A program made the translations under genes and the position numbers. A stretch of DNA of 53,699 nucleotides from Clostridia bacterium (GTDB lineage Bacteria; Bacillota; Clostridia; Christensenellales; CAG-314), in contig JAFTHP010000044.1 of NCBI GenBank assembly GCA_017457305.1, positions 1 to 53,699 of the forward strand, in the 5' to 3' direction. Shown piece by piece: positions 25,702 through 33,532 of the stretch. The notes beneath the pieces are model-generated. The model did not search any database and had not been told where the DNA came from. It saw only the letters and a program-made list of their open reading frames with translations. Position 1 is the stretch's first letter. Each line of letters opens with the position of its first letter.

Positions 25702-26325
25702 CTAAATTGGCACCTTGCACACACCAAATACTACAACGCCAGCCACTGCGGAAAGCAAAATGAGCAAAATTGGATGAATCTTCTTTTTGCCAAGGCGCAC
25801 TCTACTAAGAACCAACAATGCTACCATTATAATAAGGCTAACCCAACTAAACTTGTCAAAGCCTTGGCTAGTGATATTTGCCGTGTCTAGGTTTGGCAAC
25901 ACCACAGCGCAACCCACCGTTACAATGGCCGAAAGGATAAGTCCCCAAACAACAGGTTTAATTCCGCCAAGCACACCTTGAACGTACTTGTTAGACTTGA
26001 ACTTTAGCAAAAGCTTTGTTACAACGATGATGATAACCAACGAAGGTAACACAACGCCAACTGTTGCAACTATTGCGCCCAAAAATCCGCCAAACAATCC
26101 TAGCGACGTTTCCTTGCCAACCTGCATACCAATAAAGGTAGCAAGATTGATGGCAAATGGCCCGGGGGTAGATTCGGCAATACCCACAAAGTTCAGCAGT
26201 TCTTCGCTGGCAACCCAGCCGTGCTTTTCCACCACTTGCATAACCATAGGAAGCATAACGTATCCACCGCCAATGGTAAACAAGCCTATCTTAAAATACT
26301 CCCAAAACAAAAGCAAAAATGGCAT
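25702..26325 (-). CDS. Chromate transporter, short CHR protein (second subunit)
   Basis: A 207-residue integral membrane protein, half the size of fused ChrA. FKIGLFTIGGGYVMLPM (about 12-28) and ESTPGPFAIN (about 52-61) are CHR-family signatures. Short CHR proteins are encoded in pairs and act as heterodimers. The start overlaps the stop of the first subunit by one base (TAATG), so translation is coupled. Chromate efflux is the named function, but in anaerobes the natural substrate of these pairs is not established. Confidence 0.92.
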   Translation of the reverse strand: MPFLLLFWEYFKIGLFTIGGGYVMLPMVMQVVEKHGWVASEELLNFVGIAESTPGPFAINLATFIGMQVGKETSLGLFGGFLGAIVATVGVVLPSLVIIIVVTKLLLKFKSNKYVQGVLGGIKPVVWGLILSAIVTVGCAVVLPNLDTANITSQGFDKFSWVSLIIMVALLVLSRVRLGKKKIHPILLILLSAVAGVVVFGVCKVPI

Positions 26326-26918
26326 TACTTGTCCACCTCCTCTTCTGTTTGATCAGCAGGTGGCAGTAGTTTGCTGCCAATAGGTGTACAGCAGTAGAAC
26401 ACCACACCAACAACAGCCCCAATCATGATGAGATAAATCACGTTGAAGTTGGTAAATACCGACACGCCAAAGGCGCACGCAACAAGAATAAGGTTGAACA
26501 GGTTTTTATCCACTTGCTTGCCAAGCTTTACAAAAGCATTGAATATTAGCACCACAACACAGCATCTGATACCAGCAAATGCCGCTTTGTACCAGTAGTT
26601 GTTTCCAAAGCTATCTATAACAAAGGACAACCCACAAATTAGCAAAAAGGATGGCAACACAACACCAAGGGTTGCTACAATTGCACCAATGACACCACGC
26701 TTTTGGTATCCCACACCCGTTGCCATATTTACTGCAATAACACCAGGGGTGGATTCGGCAACAACAACCATATCCATCATAAATTCGGAGGTTATCCATT
26801 TTTTATTTTCCACCAGCGCCTGCTCGATTACAGCAATCATTGCGTAACCACCGCCAAAGGTAAAAGCGCCAATTTTGAAGAAGGCAATAAACAATTGCCA
26901 CAAGCTTACTTTTTTCAT
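26325..26918 (-). CDS. Chromate transporter, short CHR protein (first subunit)
   Basis: A 197-residue CHR half-transporter starting at 26918, where AAAGGA lies about seven bases upstream; a GTG start ten codons earlier has no such site. FKIGAFTFGGGYAMI (about 13-27) and ESTPGVIAVN (about 53-62) match its partner gene, so the pair arose by duplication. The first half of a two-gene operon. Confidence 0.92.
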   Translation of the reverse strand: MKKVSLWQLFIAFFKIGAFTFGGGYAMIAVIEQALVENKKWITSEFMMDMVVVAESTPGVIAVNMATGVGYQKRGVIGAIVATLGVVLPSFLLICGLSFVIDSFGNNYWYKAAFAGIRCCVVVLIFNAFVKLGKQVDKNLFNLILVACAFGVSVFTNFNVIYLIMIGAVVGVVFYCCTPIGSKLLPPADQTEEEVDK

Positions 26919-27077
26919 ACTAAAGTCCTTTAATATTTCTACTTGCACACAATTAGTGCATTACTATTTATATCGGTATATTTGTGTATCAACATTTGTA
27001 GAGCGGTGATTTACCACCACAGCAATACGAAACTAGCGTCCTAAAGTCACGTAAACGTTGGAAAAGTAATACTGCTA

Positions 27078-27986
27078 TCAGCTAAACACCTTGTTCATAT
27101 TTTGCAAAACGAAGCTAACGTCACTGTCACTAAACTCTGGCAAGTAATCCCTTGTTGCAGACTCCAGCTGCTGAGTAAATCCGTTGTGCAAACCCACGTT
27201 TTCAAAGTAGGCGGTAACGTTGTTGTACTCGTGCTTGAACAATCTGCGATTTAGGTAAGGCACCTTGCTGTCCTGTCGAGCTGGAAAGTACTGTGACATC
27301 AAGCTTACGTAGGTGTCCTTGCCGAGCGTACAAATCCAATCCAAAATACGTTTGCTATCTTCCACTTGAGTAGGCAACACAAGGTGTCGCACAATAACCC
27401 CCTTTGTTATGTAGCCTTCTTTGTCAAATTGGTCCTGTGGCTGTTGACGGCGCATTTCCTTGATGGCATCCGTTGCCACTTGAAAGTAGTCGGGAGCGTT
27501 GGCAAGTTGGGCGGAAAGTTGACTAGAACAAAACTTCAAGTCGGGCAGATACACGTCCACCAAGCCGTCCAATAGTTTTAGCGCTTCTACTTTTTCGTAG
27601 CTAGATGTGTTGTACACTACAGGAATATGCAACAATGGCTTTGCCTTTTTCAATGCTTCGGCCAGCTGTGGCACAAAGTGACTTGCCGTTACCAAGTTGA
27701 TATTTGCCATACCCTTGTCTTGCAGATATAACATGGCATCAGCCAACTGCTCCACGGTAATTTGAACGCCGTGTGGACTAACGGTAATATCGTAGTTTTG
27801 GCAAAATCTGCAACGCAAATTGCACCCAGCAAAAAAGATAGTTCCACTACCCTTTGTGCCAGATATGCAGGGTTCTTCCCAAGCGTGACAAGCAATGCGC
27901 GATACCGTCACGTCCCCCACACCGCAAAACCCACTAGTGGCATTGCGATCAATATTGCAATTTCTTGGACATAGCGTACATTTCAT
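27078..27986 (-). CDS. Radical SAM protein, PflA-related (COG1313-like)
   Basis: A 302-residue radical SAM enzyme. The [4Fe-4S] motif is CNLRCRFC (Cys at about 54, 58, 61), preceded by an N-terminal four-cysteine cluster CTLCPRNC...GFCG (3-21) that likely binds another metal centre. The barrel continues with NLVTASHFVPQL and VYLPDLKF. Annotated relatives are called putative pyruvate formate-lyase activating enzymes, though no glycyl radical enzyme is next to it here. The ATG at 27986 begins six bases after a TATACT -10 box, with no ribosome binding site, so the gene is probably leaderless. Confidence 0.88.
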   Translation of the reverse strand: MKCTLCPRNCNIDRNATSGFCGVGDVTVSRIACHAWEEPCISGTKGSGTIFFAGCNLRCRFCQNYDITVSPHGVQITVEQLADAMLYLQDKGMANINLVTASHFVPQLAEALKKAKPLLHIPVVYNTSSYEKVEALKLLDGLVDVYLPDLKFCSSQLSAQLANAPDYFQVATDAIKEMRRQQPQDQFDKEGYITKGVIVRHLVLPTQVEDSKRILDWICTLGKDTYVSLMSQYFPARQDSKVPYLNRRLFKHEYNNVTAYFENVGLHNGFTQQLESATRDYLPEFSDSDVSFVLQNMNKVFS

Positions 27987-27992
27987 AAATCT

Positions 27993-28021
27993 AGTATATA
28001 TTTTTGCCACCCTTTTGTCAA
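27993..28021 (-). promoter_or_regulatory. Promoter of the radical SAM gene (leaderless)
   Basis: Consensus TTGACA (28016-28021), 17 bases, TATACT (27993-27998) on the minus strand. Only six bases separate the -10 box from the ATG at 27986. Confidence 0.8.
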
Positions 28022-28112
28022 GCCGTGACGTCCACACCACCAACAGGAACATTTTTTACCGCCCAAAAACCCAAAACGGAAAATTTGTAGAGTGATTTAG
28101 GTATATTCCCTG

Positions 28113-28141
28113 TTGAAAAATCCCCCTGTGTGTTGTATAAT
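28113..28141 (+). promoter_or_regulatory. Promoter of the HTH-membrane gene
   Basis: TTGAAA (28113-28118), 17 bases, TATAAT (28136-28141), followed 20 bases later by the ATG. Confidence 0.8.
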
Positions 28142-28160
28142 TTACACAGGAGGCAAAGTT

Positions 28161-28748
28161 ATGGATTGTGAAAAGATTGGCCAATTTATCGTAAAAGAAA
28201 GAAAAAACAAAAACTTATCGCAAAACCAACTGGCAGATATGTTATTTGTCAGCTACAAAACCGTTTCCAAATGGGAGAACGGACGTGGACTGCCCGACAC
28301 AAGCGTTTTGCCAAAGCTTTGCGAAATACTGGACGTTTCCATCAACGAACTACTTTCTGGCGAAAGGCTCACACAACAGCAATACAACGCACAGGCAGAA
28401 TACAACATGTCGCAACTGCTGGAGCACTCCCACCTGGACTACTCCACCAAAACACGCAAAACTGTGTACTACGTAACAACTGCCATCCAAGCGATACTGG
28501 CAACACTGGCAATTACATTTATGATGCTGTTTTTATCCATGAACGGCCCCAACTACGCACCCACACTGGCAATAATATTTACCATTGCTTTGGTGGTTAC
28601 CTACATAGTACAGCTGGTGCTTGTGTCCGTTATGTACCGCAACACTTCGCAGAAACTGCGCATAGACCGATTGTTTTTGTACATTAGCATAAACCTATTG
28701 CCACTTGCAGTTATCGTCTACGCAATCCTTATCTCCTTTGGCATGTAA
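28161..28748 (+). CDS. XRE-family HTH protein with membrane domain
   Basis: A 195-residue protein. Residues 1-65 form a Cro/C1 HTH (LSQNQLADMLFVSYKTVSKWENG) and three membrane helices follow at about 103-125, 132-156 and 168-190. Membrane-tethered HTH proteins of this shape often sense envelope or transport signals. AGGAGG lies seven bases before the ATG at 28161, and the promoter excludes earlier starts. It diverges from the radical SAM gene and ends at the terminator at 28818. Confidence 0.88.
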   Translation: MDCEKIGQFIVKERKNKNLSQNQLADMLFVSYKTVSKWENGRGLPDTSVLPKLCEILDVSINELLSGERLTQQQYNAQAEYNMSQLLEHSHLDYSTKTRKTVYYVTTAIQAILATLAITFMMLFLSMNGPNYAPTLAIIFTIALVVTYIVQLVLVSVMYRNTSQKLRIDRLFLYISINLLPLAVIVYAILISFGM

Positions 28749-28817
28749 ACTAGCACCAAGTATATTTTCTACAAGTTATTTCCCTACTATCATAATACAA
28801 ACAAATTTGTTACCAAT

Positions 28818-28849
28818 GGATTTGGGCATAGTGCTCAAATCCTTTTTTT
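28818..28849 (+). terminator. Terminator of the HTH-membrane gene
   Basis: GGATTTGGGCA / TGCTCAAATCC with loop TAG and seven T. It is related in sequence to the hairpins at 36367 and 37989. Confidence 0.9.
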
Positions 28850-28908
28850 ATAGGCTAGGTGTACAAAGGGTAATGCTACACAACACAAAAAAGTGGTCAA
28901 GCGGTAGG

Positions 28909-28938
28909 ATATATGCTGTAGCCACCCTTGCATACACT
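28909..28938 (+). promoter_or_regulatory. Sigma-E-like promoter of sigK
   Basis: CATACACT (28931-28938) matches the Bacillus sigma-E -10 consensus, and ATATATG (28909-28915) lies 15 bases upstream where an ATAT-containing -35 element is expected. There is no sigma-A promoter nearby. Confidence 0.6.
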
Positions 28939-28989
28939 ACTGTATGGCAGTTGACAAGCCAAAAAACAATCAAGGACAACAGCAAGGCA

Positions 28990-29667
28990 ATGTTTCAATC
29001 TCTACTGCAACTACTAAAACGACTACTTTTTTTGACAGGTTACTACACCAACAGCAGTTATCCAAAGCCCCTTTCTGCAGAAGAAGAGGCGGCGTGTTTA
29101 TCTCGCATGCAAAAGGGAAGCAAGTCGGCGCGCGACAAGCTGATAACACACAATATGCGACTTGTAGCGCACATTGCCAAGAAGTACAGCAAAAACGACT
29201 TCGACGACCTGATCAGCATTGGCTCTATTGGCCTTATCAAGGGTGTGGAGAGCTTTTCTGCAAGCAAGGGCACCACGTTAGCCACCTACCTAGCTAGGTG
29301 CATCGAAAACGAAATACTGATGACCTTGCGCGCCAACAAAAAGTACCAAAACACGGTGTACCTAAACAGCAGTATCGGTCAGGACAATGACGGCAACGAC
29401 TACACCCTTATGGACGTGCTGTGCGTAAAGGAAGACAGCGTATTTCATCAGGCGGAAAACGCAATACTACGCAAAAATCTGCTGGACATCATATCCCAGC
29501 ACCTAAACGAACGTGAGCAAAAGATTGTGCTAATGCGCTACGGATTGGACGGCAACCCACCACTAACACAACTGCAAACCGCCAAGAAGTTGGGCATAAG
29601 CCGAAGCTACATCAGCCGAATAGAAACGCGCGCATTGAACAAAATAAAGCAGTACCTAGAAGAATAG
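28990..29667 (+). CDS. sigK: RNA polymerase sporulation sigma factor, pro-sigma-K
   Basis: A 225-residue sigma-70 family factor of late mother-cell sporulation. The N-terminus MFQSLLQLLKRLLFLTG (1-17) is a hydrophobic pro-sequence of the Bacillus pro-sigma-K type, with processing expected near Gly 17/Tyr 18 before YPKPLS. Region 2 has LRLVAHIAKKY-like NMRLVAHIAKKYS, DLISIGSIGLIKGVESF and CIENEILM; region 4 ends in ISRSYISRIETRALNKI. The reading frame is uninterrupted, so there is no skin-type insertion. Earlier in-frame starts would precede the sigma-E-like promoter. The ribosome binding site is weak (AAGGA further upstream). Its presence implies endospore formation. Confidence 0.93.
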   Translation: MFQSLLQLLKRLLFLTGYYTNSSYPKPLSAEEEAACLSRMQKGSKSARDKLITHNMRLVAHIAKKYSKNDFDDLISIGSIGLIKGVESFSASKGTTLATYLARCIENEILMTLRANKKYQNTVYLNSSIGQDNDGNDYTLMDVLCVKEDSVFHQAENAILRKNLLDIISQHLNEREQKIVLMRYGLDGNPPLTQLQTAKKLGISRSYISRIETRALNKIKQYLEE

Positions 29668-29677
29668 CATCAAACAA

Positions 29678-29709
29678 AAAAAGAGTCGCCATTAGTTGCG
29701 ACTCTTTAA
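29678..29709. terminator. Bidirectional terminator
   Basis: AAAGAGTCGC / GCGACTCTTT with an eight-base loop, between sigK (+) and the small membrane protein gene (-). Confidence 0.85.
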
Positions 29710-29727
29710 TTATTGTATTGATATCTA

Positions 29728-29949
29728 TTAGATGTTCAAAAGACGAATAATGCGTTTTCTGAAAATCATGCTGATGATGTCAGCAATCCAAATGATGTTC
29801 CAGCCCAAAACTACGCGAAGAATTGCAGCAACAATTTTGCCTTCTTGCAATCTTGTTAGGAAACCACAAATCAAGTTTGTGATGGGGATAATTGTCAAAA
29901 TCAAGCTAACAATGTATCCAAGACCAAAATAATCACCCTTTTTTGCCAT
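29728..29949 (-). CDS. Small membrane protein of unknown function
   Basis: A 73-residue protein with two hydrophobic segments (about 10-33 and 40-62) joined by a short charged turn and ending in a basic tail (RKRIIRLLNI). It resembles small YqaE/DUF-type two-helix proteins in layout only. AGGAGGA lies ten bases before the ATG, so it is surely translated. It is a single gene with its own terminator. Confidence 0.8.
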   Translation of the reverse strand: MAKKGDYFGLGYIVSLILTIIPITNLICGFLTRLQEGKIVAAILRVVLGWNIIWIADIISMIFRKRIIRLLNI

Positions 29950-30080
29950 AATAGAAAAATCCTCCTAATTTTAGTATACACAAATTATACAACAAATGCC
30001 ACCCCATTGCAATAGGGTTTTTGCACTTTTTGAGTGGTCAAACAGGATAATTGTTCATTTTTGTGCTCATATTGTAGATA

Positions 30081-30563
30081 CTAGTCGTCCACAACGATAA
30101 CCTTCTTGCCAATGCTTTGCAAAAACAGCTTGAAGTCGGCAACAGATAGAACTACCGTTGCGGTGTTGTCGCAGGGGTGGAACTTTACCTTTTGCGCATC
30201 CCACACTTCCCTGTGGATGAGCAACGTTGCCTTGTACTCCCCTTCGTTTAGATAGGCAAATGGACTTACACTACCACGATGAACACCAAGGTCACAAAGC
30301 AGTTTTTCTTCGGTGGCAAACTCGAACTTGGCACAACCAACGTAGGAAGCAAGTCCACGCATACTGGCGCGCTTGTCAAAGGGCAACACTACCAAGTAGT
30401 AGTTGTCACTTTTTTTGTCCTTTACGTACAAACTTTTGCAAGCCATACAGTTGTCCACGTGGATAATCTTGCGGGATTCCTCGGTGGTTACAACTGCTTC
30501 GTGGCGCAACAGAGTGTACTTTATGCCAAGGCTATCCAAGTAGCCACACACCTTGTTCATCAT
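30081..30563 (-). CDS. YbaK/ProXp-type aminoacyl-tRNA deacylase
   Basis: A 160-residue trans-editing enzyme that hydrolyses mischarged tRNA. HEAVVTTEES (21-30), the ACKSLYVKDKKSDNYYLVVLPFDKRASM segment (in the 41-68 region) and GSVSPF (about 97-102) match the ProXp-ala/PrdX editing domain, which clears Ala-tRNA(Pro). Two adjacent ATGs (30563 and 30560) follow AAGG by about eight bases. Its promoter overlaps the stop codon of the upstream cwlD gene, so it is transcribed on its own. Confidence 0.87.
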   Translation of the reverse strand: MMNKVCGYLDSLGIKYTLLRHEAVVTTEESRKIIHVDNCMACKSLYVKDKKSDNYYLVVLPFDKRASMRGLASYVGCAKFEFATEEKLLCDLGVHRGSVSPFAYLNEGEYKATLLIHREVWDAQKVKFHPCDNTATVVLSVADFKLFLQSIGKKVIVVDD

Positions 30564-30592
30564 AAGCTAGACCTTTTTTCTCCTTTGTAAAA

Positions 30593-30621
30593 ATTATACT
30601 CTTTTACCGGGCAAAAATCAA
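30593..30621 (-). promoter_or_regulatory. Promoter of the deacylase gene
   Basis: TTGATT (30616-30621), 17 bases, TATAAT (30593-30598) on the minus strand. The -35 box overlaps the cwlD stop codon. Confidence 0.75.
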
Positions 30622-31325
30622 CTGTTTGACATACCACCGCCACAACTGTACAAGTACAGCATAACCCCTGCAAAGATATTTTCGCACATCTGTTGCTGGT
30701 ACTGCTCATCCAAAAGATTGGCTACGTCGGTAGCGTTAGAAAAAAATCCGCACTCCACAATTATTGATGGACAAGCCACTTCCCTGCAAATGTAATAATC
30801 GCCACTTTGCGTTGTGCGATTGGTGTTGGCAAAACTATTTAACACCTTTTGCACGCTACTTGCCAATTCAAAAGAAAGGTCACTTCCCCTTTGGTAAAAC
30901 ACCTGTGGCCCGTGCTGACGGCTATCGGCAAACTTGTTCATATGGATGCTAATAACCAAGTTGGCGTTGCTTGCATCCACCACCTTTTTGCGTGCAATCA
31001 TATCGCGCATTTTGAACCCTTTGGTAGGTAAGCCGTACAGTCCACCGCTAGAAGTACGCGTATAAAGGACGTTAAAGCCCGCATCTTGCGCAATGTTACC
31101 AAGAGCCTTGGCGTAGACAAGGTTTAGGTCCGATTCCTTTGTGCCATCGGGAGCCACCACACCGCCGTCAATACCGCCGTGACCGGCATCAATTACTATG
31201 GTAAAATCTATCAAAGACGTGCTTTGCCCTTCAAATTGTTTTGAACAAAGATACAGTAGCAAAGCCAACTGTACAACTAACAGCACTAAAAGCAACAAAA
31301 CAGCATTTTTAGACTTTTTTTGCAC
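30618..31325 (-). CDS. cwlD: N-acetylmuramoyl-L-alanine amidase CwlD
   Basis: A 235-residue Amidase_3 protein anchored by an N-terminal membrane segment (about 8-27). Zinc ligands are His 49 (DAGHGG), Glu 64 (KESDLNL) and His 128 (SIHMN), and the catalytic Glu 191 is in VECGFFSN. CwlD makes the muramic-delta-lactam of spore cortex; the Bacillus protein has 237 residues, so the fit is close. The start is GTG at 31325, seven bases after AAAGGGGG; an ATG 30 codons upstream has no such site and would spoil the signal anchor. The deacylase gene follows. Confidence 0.88.
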   Translation of the reverse strand: MQKKSKNAVLLLLVLLVVQLALLLYLCSKQFEGQSTSLIDFTIVIDAGHGGIDGGVVAPDGTKESDLNLVYAKALGNIAQDAGFNVLYTRTSSGGLYGLPTKGFKMRDMIARKKVVDASNANLVISIHMNKFADSRQHGPQVFYQRGSDLSFELASSVQKVLNSFANTNRTTQSGDYYICREVACPSIIVECGFFSNATDVANLLDEQYQQQMCENIFAGVMLYLYSCGGGMSNS

Positions 31326-31418
31326 CCAAATACCCCCTTTGCGCACTTTTGTGGAAAAACGTAAAATAGCATCGATTTTGCCTAAAACAACCAAATTTTG
31401 ACAAAAATCGCGCAAAAA

Positions 31419-31479
31419 TGTGGATAGTTATACACTTATCCACAAAGTTATCCACATTTTTGTTGATAACTGTGGACAA
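31419..31479. promoter_or_regulatory. Cluster of DnaA boxes
   Basis: Two perfect TTATCCACA boxes (31436-31444 and 31448-31456) with three one-mismatch copies: CTATCCACA (complement of 31419-31427), TTATACACT (31428-31436) and TTGTCCACA (complement of 31471-31479). Five boxes lie in 61 bases, and an AT-rich stretch (31540-31690) follows. dnaA and dnaN are not here. Confidence 0.8.
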
Positions 31480-31716
31480 TATGTTTCACTTTGTGCGTGA
31501 AACTCCTCTTTTTGTTGGTTAGTTAAGTTTATGCGCGCCAGTTGCCACAAATCGCAAAATTTGGTTGCAAATTTTGTATTTTTATGTCGTTAAAAAGTGA
31601 TTTTTGCACAAAATGTTATACCGACTTTTTAACAAAATGTGCCTTTGGCAAATATGTTTACTTTTACAAACTTTGGGCAACACTACCATCAAAAAATAAG
31701 AGAGGTGTTGTAACAA

Positions 31717-32961
31717 ATGAGTTTCAATCCATTTAACGAAAAACCGCTAAAAATGCCAGACGAGTTTTACAGCTTTAACCAACTGGCACTAAAACCCTAC
31801 AACAAATTTGAAGTTGATCCCTACACACGCGTACGCGTTATCCTTGCCAACGGTGCCGAGTTCGAGGCAAACGCATTTTGCCACCAATTTCACCGCCACT
31901 GCGAAAACAACGACCTAAGACGAGAGCTTGCCATTTGCAGAAGAAAGGAACAACAACAGCAAAAGCGTATTGCCAGCCTAAAGCCCATTGGCGAAGGCAT
32001 CTTGGAGCACACCATTGGCTACGAACAGCTAGCAGTTGACCTTACCGCCATCTTTGCCCAACGCGAAAGTGATCCCTACGTAAAAATGGCAATGGACTTT
32101 GCTCTGCTAGAAGACTTTGACCACCTGTACCGCTACGCCGACCTACTGGAAATGGACAAGGGCATCCAAGCGGAAAAACTGGTTGGCAGATACACGGAAA
32201 TTATGCCCGGCCGTCCAACCATTGCCGAGCACCGCTTCCCCACCGACGACGTAAAGCGCTACTGCAACTTTAAAAAGTCCAATCCGCTAACCAAATTGGA
32301 CCTAAACATCCTAACCGCTGCCGAACAGCAAACGATGAACTACTATATGAACCAAGCCAACTTCTACCAAAACAAGCTTGGCCGAACGTTGTACACGGAA
32401 ATTGCCATGATAGAAGAACAGCACGTAACGTTGTACGGCGGATTGAAGGACGTCAACTGCACTTGGCTAGAGGATATGCTCATGCAACAGTACACCGAGT
32501 GCTACCTGTACTACAGCTTGTGGCAGGACGAAACGGACGCACACGTCAAAAAGGTGTGGGAAGAGCACTTCAACGACGAGCTTGCCCACCTACACCACGC
32601 GGTGGAACTACTCAACAAGTACGAAAACAAGTGCTGGGAGCAAGTAATCCCCAAGGGAGCCTTCCCCGAACTACTCAAGTTTTCCAGTAACATTGAGTAC
32701 ATCCGCAAGGTGCTACAAAACACAGTTACACTAACAGGCAACAAGGAAGACTACGTTGACGTAGCCGATCTCCCACGCGATTACCAGTTCTTTGCCTACC
32801 AACACCAAATGTTCGACAAAACAAGCCAAGTTGCCAGCCACAACGTCATTGCCAAGTATATTGCCGACAACGGCAAGGACTACCGCTACCAAGTTAGCGA
32901 ACACCCAGTAACGGAGCTTGCCGACAGAACAACGGATAACACCACCATCGGCCGACAATGA
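31717..32961 (+). CDS. Ferritin-like superfamily protein
   Basis: A 414-residue soluble, mostly helical protein. Two E-x2-H motifs, EEQH (about 226-229) and ELAH (about 288-291), lie on long helices with further Glu residues (YTECYLYYSLWQDETD), which fits a ferritin-like four-helix bundle binding a metal pair. I cannot name the enzyme. The first 90 residues are a separate segment with a basic, Gln-rich helix. GAGGTG lies about nine bases before the ATG. A 42-codon frame overlaps its stop by four bases. Proximity to cwlD and sigK suggests, but does not prove, a spore-related role. Confidence 0.8.
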   Translation: MSFNPFNEKPLKMPDEFYSFNQLALKPYNKFEVDPYTRVRVILANGAEFEANAFCHQFHRHCENNDLRRELAICRRKEQQQQKRIASLKPIGEGILEHTIGYEQLAVDLTAIFAQRESDPYVKMAMDFALLEDFDHLYRYADLLEMDKGIQAEKLVGRYTEIMPGRPTIAEHRFPTDDVKRYCNFKKSNPLTKLDLNILTAAEQQTMNYYMNQANFYQNKLGRTLYTEIAMIEEQHVTLYGGLKDVNCTWLEDMLMQQYTECYLYYSLWQDETDAHVKKVWEEHFNDELAHLHHAVELLNKYENKCWEQVIPKGAFPELLKFSSNIEYIRKVLQNTVTLTGNKEDYVDVADLPRDYQFFAYQHQMFDKTSQVASHNVIAKYIADNGKDYRYQVSEHPVTELADRTTDNTTIGRQ

Positions 32962-33086
32962 GGAAGTACGATGCCCTAGCCGAAAGATTTTGCGATGCCC
33001 TTCCCCTGCACGAAACGCCCGCTATTCCGGGGCAATACGCACCACTGGATATTGCATTGTACAACCCCTGCGGAATTATCCTATAA
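32958..33086 (+). CDS. Translationally coupled 42-residue protein
   Basis: A short frame whose ATG overlaps the TGA of the ferritin-like gene (ATGA), the usual sign of coupling. The product begins MRKYDALAERFCDALPL and ends in CGIIL, with GQYAPLDIALYNPCG in the middle. It has no membrane helix. I recognise no family. It is followed 50 bases later by a terminator, so the pair forms a compact operon. Confidence 0.65.
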   Translation: MRKYDALAERFCDALPLHETPAIPGQYAPLDIALYNPCGIIL

Positions 33087-33133
33087 CACAACTAAAACCC
33101 CTAAAAAGGGCAATTAAGCGCCTTTAACAAACA

Positions 33134-33167
33134 AAAACGGTTACCATTGCGGTAACCGTTATATTTT
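33134..33167 (+). terminator. Terminator of the ferritin-like operon
   Basis: AACGGTTACC / GGTAACCGTT, a perfect 10-bp stem with a five-base loop, followed by ATATTTT. Confidence 0.85.
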
Positions 33168-33171
33168 GCGC

Positions 33172-33203
33172 AAAAAAACTGCCACAGAACACTCCGCAGC
33201 AGT
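33172..33203 (-). terminator. Terminator after the lipoprotein pseudogene
   Basis: ACTGCCACAGA / TCCGCAGCAGT with a 2x2 internal mismatch, and seven T on the minus strand. Member of the 26-base hairpin family. Confidence 0.8.
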
Positions 33204-33210
33204 ATTTGTA

Positions 33211-33511
33211 TTATTCTGTTTGCAATGCTAGAGGAATTGGATAGGGCACTTGCGTTGTGCTGTCACTTAGCAAGCAGTACTCTCCATTGAAATAGATAAT
33301 GGGCAATCCTTCAATGAGTGCCACCTGTCCATGTTGCAAGTTGGCTGCTTGCAATGCAATCTTCTTCCGCACAATCGGCATTTAGACATTTACCACAATC
33401 TTGGCACACGTTTTGACAAGTGTGCTTGGGCTGACATGCCAACAGCACACTACAACAGCCAATCAAGATAATTAACGCACAAATGATGCTAACAAATCTT
33501 TTTGCTTTCAC
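33211..33511 (-). pseudogene. Broken cysteine-rich lipoprotein gene
   Basis: From a GTG start at 33511 (AGGAG upstream) the first 52 or so codons are nearly identical to the two intact paralogues: signal peptide, lipobox and the first CQNVCQDCGKC repeat. After AEEDC (near 33361) the frame runs into a stop at about 33311. In the +1 frame from the same point, coding resumes as IALQAANLQHGQVALIEGLP and continues with IYFNGEYCLL to TAA at 33211-33213, right before the terminator. This looks like a fusion made by deletion, joined out of frame. It lies 21 bases after the 295-residue paralogue and shares its transcript. Confidence 0.7.
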
Positions 33512-33532
33512 AGCGCCAACTCCTCCATATAT

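Noticed and set aside
31419..31690. Chromosomal origin oriC
   Set aside because: Not called as oriC because dnaA, dnaN, rpmH and gyrase genes are all absent; kept only as a DnaA-box cluster.
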